Positions 8,271 through 15,886 of a DNA stretch of 38,932 nucleotides are shown piece after piece; within the stretch, counting starts at the first letter, position 1; each line of letters begins with the position of its first letter. The stretch spans positions 1 to 38,932 of the forward strand of contig DFOM01000062.1 of assembly GCA_002376725.1 (NCBI GenBank). The letters are read 5' to 3'. A program made the translations under genes and the position numbers. Source of the stretch: Cloacimonetes bacterium UBA3541 (GTDB lineage Bacteria; Cloacimonadota; Cloacimonadia; Cloacimonadales; Cloacimonadaceae). The notes beneath the pieces are model-generated. The model did not search any database. It worked only from the letters and a program-made list of their open reading frames with translations, and was not told the origin of the DNA.

Positions 8271-9602
8271 TTATGATTTTATATTTTTGATTAGTTGTTC
8301 AATATGAGAGCGAAAATTTATATCTTCACGAAAGCGATTTTCAATCATTCTCTTAGCATGAATAACTGTCGTATGGTCTTTTCTTTTAAAATACTCGGCT
8401 ATCTCTTTTAAAGAAAGCTGAGGAATAAGTAAATTTGCAAGATACATAGCAATTTGACGGGGATAAGAGATTTGTTGTCTTCTGGTTTTATCCATAATTT
8501 GAGTCATAGTTATACTATAAGCCAAGCATACTTCTTTAGTGATAGTATCAAGGGTTATTTCTTTGTGTTGTTCAGATATCATATCGCTAAGAATAGAACG
8601 AACCGTATCTACATCCAAATCTTCAGAATTAAGATTATTGTAAGATGCATAAGCTAAGATACGGATAAGAGAACCTTCTAGAGCACGCACACTGGAAGTA
8701 ATAGATTCAGCAATAAAAGAGAAAACCTCATCTGTAAGAATAATATTTTCTGGTTCTGCTTTTTTTCTTAGGATAGCCACACGGGTTTCAAAATCAGGAT
8801 TCTTTAAGTCACAAAGCAAACCACTTTCAAACCGGGTAACCAATCTTTTTTCTAAATCAGGAATATCCTTTGGAGGACGGTCGGAAGTTAAAACTATTTG
8901 TTTACGATTGTCAAAAAGGGCATTAAAAGTGTGAAAAAACTCTTCTTGAGTGCCTTCTTTTTTAGATAGAAAATGTACATCATCTACCAGAAGTAAATCT
9001 ACTTTACGGTATTTAGAACGAAATTCTGGCATCTTATTAGCTCTTATGGATTCTATCATCTCATTGGTAAATTCTTCACTAGTAGTATAGTAAATAGAAC
9101 AATTGCGACCCTCTTTTACTACATAATTTCCTACTGCTTGCATTAGATGGGTTTTTCCCATTCCACTTTCTCCATAGATAAAAAGAGGATTATAGGTGTA
9201 ACCAGGTGCTTCTGCTACTGCTTTAGCTGCTGAATAGGCAAAGTTGTTATTCCGTCCCACTACGAATTCTTCAAAACTAAATCGTTCATTGAGTTTGGTA
9301 TTAACCATAACCCGGTTATCCGAATAATCTATTGTTTTAACAGAATTGTTTTTTACATAGTGAGGAGGAGAAATAAACTTTATCTTATAATGTTGCTTAT
9401 ATAACGCATAAGCTATCTCTCCTAAGGTATCAGTATAGTTCTGATTTAGGTAGTTTGCAGCAAACTGAGTTGGGACTTTCACAACAAGTTCATTGTTTGA
9501 AACATCAACTAACTTGGTGTCTGAAAACCAGGTTCTAAAGCTCTGCGGATTGATGTTCTCCTCTAACTTATCTAAAATATTCTGCCAAATATCCTGATCC
9601 AT
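8271..9602 (-). CDS. dnaA: Chromosomal replication initiator DnaA
   Basis: AAA+ ATPase that binds DnaA boxes and melts the origin. I chose the ATG at 9602 (MDQDIWQNIL, 443 aa) because AGGATGG lies just upstream. The ATG three codons earlier (9611) overlaps that site and has no site of its own. Domain I is about 1-85, followed by a short linker. The AAA+ domain has Walker A GESGMGKTH near residue 145 and Walker B LLLVDDVHFLS near 205. Domain IV has the DnaA-box-binding signature RKDHTTVIHAKRMIE close to the C-terminus. Box clusters lie on both sides of the gene, and the sites upstream could give autoregulation. Confidence 0.97.
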   Translation of the reverse strand: MDQDIWQNILDKLEENINPQSFRTWFSDTKLVDVSNNELVVKVPTQFAANYLNQNYTDTLGEIAYALYKQHYKIKFISPPHYVKNNSVKTIDYSDNRVMVNTKLNERFSFEEFVVGRNNNFAYSAAKAVAEAPGYTYNPLFIYGESGMGKTHLMQAVGNYVVKEGRNCSIYYTTSEEFTNEMIESIRANKMPEFRSKYRKVDLLLVDDVHFLSKKEGTQEEFFHTFNALFDNRKQIVLTSDRPPKDIPDLEKRLVTRFESGLLCDLKNPDFETRVAILRKKAEPENIILTDEVFSFIAESITSSVRALEGSLIRILAYASYNNLNSEDLDVDTVRSILSDMISEQHKEITLDTITKEVCLAYSITMTQIMDKTRRQQISYPRQIAMYLANLLIPQLSLKEIAEYFKRKDHTTVIHAKRMIENRFREDINFRSHIEQLIKNIKS

Positions 9603-9630
9603 TTTAACCATCCTAAAACTTTAAATTTAT

Positions 9631-9764
9631 TTATCCACAAAATCAGGAGTAGCTTATCCTCAAACCTTTCCTGATTCATTATTCATTATTAATCAATAAG
9701 ATAACCGTAGTTCTGATTCATTTTCCAATTTAGAACCAATAAAGTTATCCACAACTTTTCCACA
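9631..9764. other. DnaA-box cluster upstream of dnaA, right half of candidate oriC
   Basis: Perfect TTATCCACA boxes at 9631-9639 and 9745-9753. One-mismatch boxes are TTATCCTCA at 9654-9662 and TTTTCCACA at 9756-9764. These lie in the dnaA leader/promoter region. The remaining gene-free DNA to 10331 is very AT-rich, with long A and T runs. It could hold the unwinding element, but I see no gene or clear repeat in it. Confidence 0.65.
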
Positions 9765-10234
9765 TCCTGTATGCTGTATCATTTTAAACACGCCATAATC
9801 TTCCATTTCTACTTTCTTTTTCATTTTTTTCAAAAGATAGTTTTTCTGAGATGTAACATTTTGTCAAGTAGCTAAATCATTTAACTATTTATAATTAGTT
9901 AGTTTCATATTCTATATCTTTAAAAGTATAAACTTGTTAAACCACTAATATAAGATTTTTGGAATTTAGTCATTAGGTCTATATCTATATATCGCACATA
10001 AAATTAAAGATTTTTAAAAATTATTTTGAAATGGTATATAAAAATATTTTTAAATTTAGGCGAATGATGAATAAATAAAGGTAATTTAAGCTTCTTGAAA
10101 CCAGTGTTGATACAGCAGAAGAATAAGTTATTAATATGCAATCTCTAAATGTCATTAATCAATAGTCCGAGATAGTATTTATTTGGGATGAGCTCAAAAA
10201 ATAATAAAAAAGAGATCGGGTGAAAAAAAATAAA

Positions 10235-10262
10235 TTGACAGTAAGATGAGGATTTTTATACA
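10235..10262 (+). promoter_or_regulatory. Possible sigma-70 promoter of the 10332 lipoprotein gene
   Basis: TTGACA (10235-10240) and TATACA (10257-10262) with a 16-base spacer, about 70 bases before the start codon. The -10 is imperfect. Confidence 0.45.
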
Positions 10263-10331
10263 GGAAATTATGTTTAAGAATAATATTATAATCATACTGA
10301 GAGATAAATGAAAAAATATAAGAGGTGCATT

Positions 10332-10946
10332 ATGAAATATCTTCGCTTTGCTTTTATATTAGTCTTAATTTTATATTCTTTTTCGTGTTCTAAAAAAACA
10401 ACTACAGAACTAATAAAACTAGAGGCACCAGTATTTAATCCTGTAGGTGGTACTTATTTAGCTGGTCAAGCTATCTACATTACTAGTTCTGAGTATGGAA
10501 CATCCATATATTATACGGTAAATGGTTCTGAACCGACGGAGAATGACAGTTTGTATGATGGACCACTTATTATTCCCAATTTCTTTCCTGCAGGAGCAAA
10601 TTCTGCCACCATTAAAGCTAGAGCGTATAAGGAGGGATTTGAACCCAGTAATGTGTCCACTGCCACCTATTTTGTAACTTATTACAATACTGTTACAACC
10701 CCTATAATTTCTCCTGTGGGGGGAAATATCACGACAGAGACAGTTATAACAATAAGATGCACCACACCTGAAGCAGAGATATATTATACCCTTGATGGAA
10801 CAGAACCCACTCAGAATTCTATCCCTTATACTGAGGAATTTACTATTTCACAAACTGGAGAGGTAACTCTTAAAGTTCGTGCTTTTAAACCAAACTGGAA
10901 TCCAAGCGAAATTGCGATTGCAAACTATGTGGTAAGTAATCCCTGA
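10332..10946 (+). CDS. Lipoprotein with two chitobiase/hexosaminidase C-terminal-like repeats
   Basis: Probable surface or periplasmic lipoprotein, function unknown. I chose the ATG at 10332 (MKYLRFAFILV) because AGAGGTG lies just upstream; an ATG at 10308 lacks a site. The signal sequence ends at a Cys in FSCSKK (weak lipobox). Two copies of a roughly 85-residue Ig-like module follow. Each has a P-V-G-G entry (FNPVGGTY; ISPVGGNI), a core of IYYTVNGSEPT or IYYTLDGTEPT, and an ARAYKEGFEPS or VRAFKPNWNPS end. This pattern is that of the CHB_HEX_C_1 family (Pfam PF13290), normally an accessory domain of larger proteins. Here it is the whole mature protein. Confidence 0.7.
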   Translation: MKYLRFAFILVLILYSFSCSKKTTTELIKLEAPVFNPVGGTYLAGQAIYITSSEYGTSIYYTVNGSEPTENDSLYDGPLIIPNFFPAGANSATIKARAYKEGFEPSNVSTATYFVTYYNTVTTPIISPVGGNITTETVITIRCTTPEAEIYYTLDGTEPTQNSIPYTEEFTISQTGEVTLKVRAFKPNWNPSEIAIANYVVSNP

Positions 10947-11005
10947 TTAAATGTATTTATTATCTGTTTTTTAAAATAACATTTATTAAATGGCCAATCC
11001 ATTAT

Positions 11006-12523
11006 ATGAATATAAAATTATGTTGTTTGTTAATGATAGGATTACTTTTTATCGGTTTTCTTAATGCGATAACTGAAGTTGTAGCTGATGTGCCAGTCCT
11101 TAATATATTTCAGGAGGACTTTGATTATTTTCAAAAAACCCTGCGAGAATCACATCCTGATATCTATAACAATTTACCTGAACCAGAATTTAATCAACAG
11201 GTAAATCTTATATTGAAAGAATTAGCCACAGAAACAGATACTTTACATTTTTTAGCTAAGTTAAAGCAGTTTTCTCATTGTTTAGGTGATGCTCATAGCG
11301 GACCTTTTTATTATAAAGAGGAAACTCTGTTTTATCCTATCATCGTATGTTGGTTTGAAGAAGGCTGGTATATTAGCTACATTAGTAAAGAATTTGCTGA
11401 ATATGTAGGAAGTAAAATAGTCAGCATAAATGGAAAAGAAGCTGATGAATTTATGTCTATTTTGATGACTCTCTGTAAGGGTGAAAATATCTATTGGTTT
11501 CGGGAAACAGTAAGTGATGTTCTTCGTTATTCTTCAAATCTGAAATTATTAGACCTGGCTGCGGAAGATAAAGCTTTGCATTTGGTGGTAGAAAAGGGAG
11601 AAGAGAAAAAAGAACTTATTCTCAAAGAGGTTGAAAGGTGCAATTATATTAATGTTCCTTTTAAGGGGATAACTCAATATCAGAATGTTCCTTATTGGGG
11701 TAAAGCATTACCTTCCAATGATATTTATTATCTTCAGTTTAATGAATTTAGAGATACCACGAGCGATAATCCGGAGGAAGAATTTTATAACTGGAATTCT
11801 TTTCTAATTCAGTCTTTTAATTGTATTGATAGTCTTAAAATAAATAACCTGGTGATAGACTTACGTAATAATTCTGGAGGCAATTCAAAAATGGGTGATA
11901 TCCTGCTTTCTTTTTGTAAGTTGCCGGATTCTTTAGCTACTTTTACTTGCGATGTATGTATCAGCGAATTGATGCTTAAGAATTATAATAAGGATTTAGA
12001 AGAAGTAAAAAAGATGCTGGAAGAGGACTTAAATAGAGAGATTGAAGATTTTACTATGCCCTATGTTATAAAACAAGTGGATGAAGGAATTCGCTGGATA
12101 ACAACTGAAGGTTATATTAATCAGCAAATAGGGACTTTAGGGCAAAATCTTATTATGCCTCCTCTTTTTGAGGGAAGGATAATCCTTCTGACGGGATATG
12201 GCACTTTTAGTTCTGCAGTAATGTTTGCCACTATATGCCAGGATAATGGATTAGCTACTCTTTATGGGACACCTACAGGTGGCAAACCATCCTGTTTTGG
12301 GGATATTCTTAGCTTTGCTTTACCCAATACCGGTATTCCTTGCGGGGTTTCACATAAATATTTTCGGCGTCCGGATTATACAAGAGATCCTTCGGACAGT
12401 CTGTATCCTGATGTCTGGATTAAGATTACTCCTGAGGATTATTTCTCAGGAAAAGATACGGTTTGGGAAAAAGTTAGAGAAGATATTCAAAATAAGGCAG
12501 TACCTGAACCCAGAGAGCTTTAA
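11006..12523 (+). CDS. S41 family (tail-specific-type) peptidase, secreted
   Basis: Probable exported serine peptidase. Residues 1-21 are hydrophobic (signal peptide or anchor). About 35-90 has the helical N-region common in S41 proteins (DFDYFQKTLRESHPDIYNNL). The catalytic domain contains LVIDLRNNSGGN, the usual strand leading to the active site. Then comes TGYGTFSSAVMFA with the candidate nucleophile Ser near 402-403, and YGTPTGGKPS downstream. 505 aa is longer than CtpA but within the range of S41 hydrolases with an inserted region; a PDZ domain is not obvious. It converges on rfbB with only 8 bases between stop codons and no visible terminator. Confidence 0.8.
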   Translation: MNIKLCCLLMIGLLFIGFLNAITEVVADVPVLNIFQEDFDYFQKTLRESHPDIYNNLPEPEFNQQVNLILKELATETDTLHFLAKLKQFSHCLGDAHSGPFYYKEETLFYPIIVCWFEEGWYISYISKEFAEYVGSKIVSINGKEADEFMSILMTLCKGENIYWFRETVSDVLRYSSNLKLLDLAAEDKALHLVVEKGEEKKELILKEVERCNYINVPFKGITQYQNVPYWGKALPSNDIYYLQFNEFRDTTSDNPEEEFYNWNSFLIQSFNCIDSLKINNLVIDLRNNSGGNSKMGDILLSFCKLPDSLATFTCDVCISELMLKNYNKDLEEVKKMLEEDLNREIEDFTMPYVIKQVDEGIRWITTEGYINQQIGTLGQNLIMPPLFEGRIILLTGYGTFSSAVMFATICQDNGLATLYGTPTGGKPSCFGDILSFALPNTGIPCGVSHKYFRRPDYTRDPSDSLYPDVWIKITPEDYFSGKDTVWEKVREDIQNKAVPEPREL

Positions 12524-12531
12524 TAAGAAAA

Positions 12532-13620
12532 TCAGGTAGTGGAGTTGTTGTTTCTTCCCAGTCCTAATCTTTGTTGTTGATATTTCTTGTTCTGGATGTT
12601 TTTCCACCAATCTTGATTTTCCAGATACCAGATAACAGTTTTACGAATTCCTGTATTAAAGGTTTCTTTAGGGGTCCAGCCTAATTCTTTTTGAATCTTA
12701 GTTGAATCTATGGCATAGCGTAAATCATGACCGGGACGGTCAGTTACATAAGTTATCAATTCTTTGTAGGACTTCAATTTAGGTGAGGGATGCAGTTCGT
12801 CTATTAACTCACAGATGATATTTACAATGTCTATATTTCTCATTTCATTGTGTCCTCCGATATTGTAAGTTTTGCCTATAGCTCCATTCTGAATGATGCA
12901 ATTAATAGCTTCACAATGATCTTTTACATAAAGCCAATCACGAACATTTAAACCTTGTCCATAAACAGGGAGTGGTTTATATTCAAGGCAATTGAGAATC
13001 ATTAAAGGAATGAGTTTTTCGGGAAACTGATAAGGTCCATAGTTATTTGAACAGTTAGAGATAGATACAGGAAGACCGAAAGTTCTATTCCAGGCTCTAA
13101 CCAGATGATCAGAGCTTGCCTTTGAAGCAGAATAAGGTGAAGAAGGGTCATAGGGAGTGCTTTCAGTAAAAAGACCTTCTTCTCCTAGAGAGCCAAAGAC
13201 CTCATCCGTAGAAATATGATGGAAGCGAAAATTCTTTTGTGCTTCTCTATCTAGTTTTTGCCAGTAACGCAAAGCATTTTCTAAGAGCACGGCAGTTCCA
13301 ACGATATTAGTGTGAATAAATTCCATAGGTCCATCAATAGACCTATCCACATGAGATTCAGCGGCAAAATTAACAATCGTATCTGGTTGGAATTGTTCAA
13401 ATATGGAGGCTATTTTTTCTGTATCTGTAATATCAGCTAGTTCAAAGAAATAGCGGTCGGGAAATTTATCTTGAATGTCCTTAAGACTTTCCAGATTACC
13501 CGCATAGGTAAGTTTATCTAGGTTGAGCACATAACCTGTGAAACCAGGATTCTCAAATAGATTGTGAATATAATTAGCTCCGATAAAACCAGCTCCACCT
13601 GTAACAATAATACGTTTCAT
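12532..13620 (-). CDS. rfbB: dTDP-glucose 4,6-dehydratase
   Basis: Short-chain dehydrogenase/reductase that converts dTDP-glucose to dTDP-4-keto-6-deoxyglucose in nucleotide-sugar synthesis. The NAD-binding GGAGFIGANYIHN is at the N-terminus. STDEVFGSLG carries the active-site Thr-Asp-Glu. The catalytic YSASK precedes ASSDHLVRAWNRTFGLP. NYGPYQFPEKLIPLMI and GQGLNVRDWLYVKDHC are typical RmlB segments. 362 aa is normal. It starts one base after parB ends, and no rmlA/C/D neighbours are present, which is unusual. Confidence 0.95.
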   Translation of the reverse strand: MKRIIVTGGAGFIGANYIHNLFENPGFTGYVLNLDKLTYAGNLESLKDIQDKFPDRYFFELADITDTEKIASIFEQFQPDTIVNFAAESHVDRSIDGPMEFIHTNIVGTAVLLENALRYWQKLDREAQKNFRFHHISTDEVFGSLGEEGLFTESTPYDPSSPYSASKASSDHLVRAWNRTFGLPVSISNCSNNYGPYQFPEKLIPLMILNCLEYKPLPVYGQGLNVRDWLYVKDHCEAINCIIQNGAIGKTYNIGGHNEMRNIDIVNIICELIDELHPSPKLKSYKELITYVTDRPGHDLRYAIDSTKIQKELGWTPKETFNTGIRKTVIWYLENQDWWKNIQNKKYQQQRLGLGRNNNSTT

Positions 13621-13621
13621 A

Positions 13622-14476
13622 TCAAGTCCTTCTCAATGATTTTATTAATTCTTTTAATTTTTGAAGTTCTTCTGGTGAAGAATATTCAAGGGTTATTTTG
13701 CCTTTACCACCTCGTTCTTTCACTTTAACTTTTAGTCCGAAAAAGCGATGTAATTCTTTTTCCAGGTTTTTTATTAGCTCTGGATTTGGTTCTTGAGGTT
13801 TTGGTTTTTCTAGTTGTTGAACGAAGGTCTTAGCCTTCTCTTCAGCTTGACGAACGGTTAAATGATACTTAATAATATGTTGAGCAAATAAAACTTGGTA
13901 ATCGGGATCAATACTGAGAATAGCACGAGCATGACCTGAGCTTAGTTTGCCTTCCGAGACTAGAGCTTGTATTTCAATGGGGAGTTTGAGAAGTCGTATA
14001 CAATTGGAGATAGTGGGACGGTCTTTACCTACAATTTGAGCAATTTCTTGATGAGTGAGAGAGAAATCTTCTACTAAAGTTTGATAGGCTCGGGCTTCCT
14101 CTATGGGATCTAAATCTTTCCTCTGAATATTCTCTACAATAGCAAGTTGAAGTTGCTCTTTTTTATCCACACTACGAATTACTACCGGAACTGAGTCCAG
14201 ACCTGCCAGTTTTGCTGCACGTAATCTACGTTCTCCGGCTATAATTTCATAATATGAACCAGCAGTTTTATTCACAATTATTGGCTGGATGATACCATTA
14301 GCTTTGATAGATTCAGCAAGTTCTCCTATGCTTTCATCATCTATAACCAGTCTTGGCTGCAAGGGATTGCTTTTTATTTGGTCAATAGGTAAGGTACTCA
14401 AATGAGATTTAAGTTCTTCACTGTCTTCTTTATCAGGAATTAAGGCACTTAAGCCGCGTCCAAGATGTTCTTTCAT
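13622..14476 (-). CDS. parB: Chromosome partitioning protein ParB
   Basis: CTP-dependent DNA clamp that loads at parS sites and works with ParA in origin segregation. It opens with the ParA-stimulating MKEHLGRGLSALIP. An N-domain follows with LPIDQIKSNPLQPR and the CTP-binding GERRLRAAKLAGL, then ENIQRKDLDPIEEARAYQ. The helix-turn-helix is LTHQEIAQIVGKDRPTISN at about 135-155. A C-terminal dimer domain closes the 284-aa protein. Its start overlaps the parA stop by four bases. I did not see a full parS palindrome (GTTTCACGTGAAAC type) in the window. Confidence 0.96.
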   Translation of the reverse strand: MKEHLGRGLSALIPDKEDSEELKSHLSTLPIDQIKSNPLQPRLVIDDESIGELAESIKANGIIQPIIVNKTAGSYYEIIAGERRLRAAKLAGLDSVPVVIRSVDKKEQLQLAIVENIQRKDLDPIEEARAYQTLVEDFSLTHQEIAQIVGKDRPTISNCIRLLKLPIEIQALVSEGKLSSGHARAILSIDPDYQVLFAQHIIKYHLTVRQAEEKAKTFVQQLEKPKPQEPNPELIKNLEKELHRFFGLKVKVKERGGKGKITLEYSSPEELQKLKELIKSLRRT

Positions 14477-15240
14477 ACCTTTGTCCTTTCAATAATCTCG
14501 GTGGCAAGATTGAGGTAACTCATAGCTCCAGGAGAGCGAATATCATATAAAAATATTGGTTTACCAAAACTGGGAGCTTCGGTTAACTTGATGTTGCGAG
14601 GAATAATAGTACGAAAAACCTTCTCTTTAAAATAGTGCTTTACTTCTTTTGCCACTTGCAAGGAAAGATTTACTCTGCGATCAAACATTGTTAGTAGAAC
14701 GCCGATAATATTAACGATAGGATTGATATTCTTTTGAATTAAGCGGATGGTTGTAAGCAATTGACTTACACCTTCCAAAGCATAATATTCACACTGAATA
14801 GGAACTAATAGGTCAGTTGCTGCCGTAAGAGCATTTACCGTCAAAAGACCAAGAGAAGGGGGACAATCTATAATTATATATTCATATTGATCTAAAACTG
14901 GTTGAAGAGCTTCACGCAATTTTTGTTCTCGGGCAAATTCATGCACCAGTTCAATTTCAGCACCAGTGAGATCTATATTTCCAGGAACACACCAGAGGTT
15001 ATCTGTTTCCGTAGGAAGGATAGTATCGCAGATATGAACTTTACCAATTAAAGCATCATAGATTTGTAAGGAAAGGTTGTCTTTATCTATACCTACACCA
15101 CTGGTGGCATTACCTTGAGGATCAAAATCCACTAGTAAGGTATTTTTTTCCAGTACTGCCAGACCAGCAGCAAGGTTTACGGCAGTAGTGGTTTTTCCCA
15201 CACCTCCCTTTTGATTAACTATTGTAATTACTTTAGCCAT
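14473..15240 (-). CDS. parA: Chromosome partitioning ATPase ParA/Soj
   Basis: Deviant-Walker-A ATPase that moves ParB-bound origins. The N-terminus VITIVNQKGGVGKTTTAVNL has the signature lysine plus the P-loop. DFDPQGNATSGVG and IIDCPPSLGLLTVNAL are the other nucleotide-site motifs. 255 aa is the size of small chromosomal Soj proteins. It lies 22 bases after rsmG, in a spacer made of short ATT/ATA repeats, and is coupled to parB. The rsmG-parA-parB order near dnaA is the common bacterial arrangement. Confidence 0.96.
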   Translation of the reverse strand: MAKVITIVNQKGGVGKTTTAVNLAAGLAVLEKNTLLVDFDPQGNATSGVGIDKDNLSLQIYDALIGKVHICDTILPTETDNLWCVPGNIDLTGAEIELVHEFAREQKLREALQPVLDQYEYIIIDCPPSLGLLTVNALTAATDLLVPIQCEYYALEGVSQLLTTIRLIQKNINPIVNIIGVLLTMFDRRVNLSLQVAKEVKHYFKEKVFRTIIPRNIKLTEAPSFGKPIFLYDIRSPGAMSYLNLATEIIERTKV

Positions 15241-15262
15241 ATTATATTATATTATATATTTA

Positions 15263-15886
15263 TTATCTAAACTGAGATGGTTCAAGAGCATAAATAACAC
15301 GTCTGCCATAGGAAAAATTCTCTCTTATCAATTCCTTAGGTTGTAAATCACTAATATCACTGATATCCTGAGCCTTATAAAAAAGCATTGTTCCCGTTGG
15401 TTTAAGTAAACTATGCAAAGGTTTAAAATAGCGTTTTTCCATTTTTATAGCACGACAGAGGATGTAGTCAAATCTTTCTTCGGTGTAATAATCCTCAAGA
15501 CGACTACAGATTGCCTCACAATCAGTTAAGTTTAGCTTATAAATCATCTCTTTTAGAGATTTTACTTTCTTCTGAGTAGAATCTAATAAAACCATTTTAC
15601 AAGAAGGAACTACCAGCTTAACGGGTATACCTGGTAAACCACCTCCCGATCCAAAATCCAGTATTTTCCTGTTTGATAAATCTATAGATTTTAAAGGAAG
15701 AAGACTGTCAAGAAAATGATAAGTCCAGATTTCAGGGGCAGGTGTAGCACGAGAAATAAGATTAAGATACCGATTATAATCTATTAGTAGCTGATAATAC
15801 ATTTCAAATTTGGATAATATCTTATCTATATCTGAAAGTTTAAGTTCCTGCAGAAAATGGATGAATTCTTCTCTCTCGTTATTCAT
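15263..15886 (-). CDS. rsmG: 16S rRNA (guanine-527-N7) methyltransferase RsmG/GidB
   Basis: S-adenosylmethionine-dependent enzyme that methylates the 530 loop of 16S rRNA. The SAM-binding ILDFGSGGGLPGIPVKL is clear, with VLLDSTQKKVKSLKEM as the acidic-loop region and FDYILCRAI as the conserved post-IV segment. YNRYLNLIS near the N-terminus is also typical. 207 aa is normal. The ATG overlaps the stop of the 830-aa gene by four bases. Confidence 0.94.
   Translation of the reverse strand: MNNEREEFIHFLQELKLSDIDKILSKFEMYYQLLIDYNRYLNLISRATPAPEIWTYHFLDSLLPLKSIDLSNRKILDFGSGGGLPGIPVKLVVPSCKMVLLDSTQKKVKSLKEMIYKLNLTDCEAICSRLEDYYTEERFDYILCRAIKMEKRYFKPLHSLLKPTGTMLFYKAQDISDISDLQPKELIRENFSYGRRVIYALEPSQFR

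Noticed and set aside
9776..10234. AT-rich region right of dnaA as a source of small genes or rpmH
   Set aside because: No open frame with a ribosome binding site and no L34-like sequence on either strand; kept only as possible unwinding DNA.
13622..15240. parS site near parAB
   Set aside because: I looked for the GTTTCACGTGAAAC-type palindrome and did not see one in the window; a motif scan would settle it.
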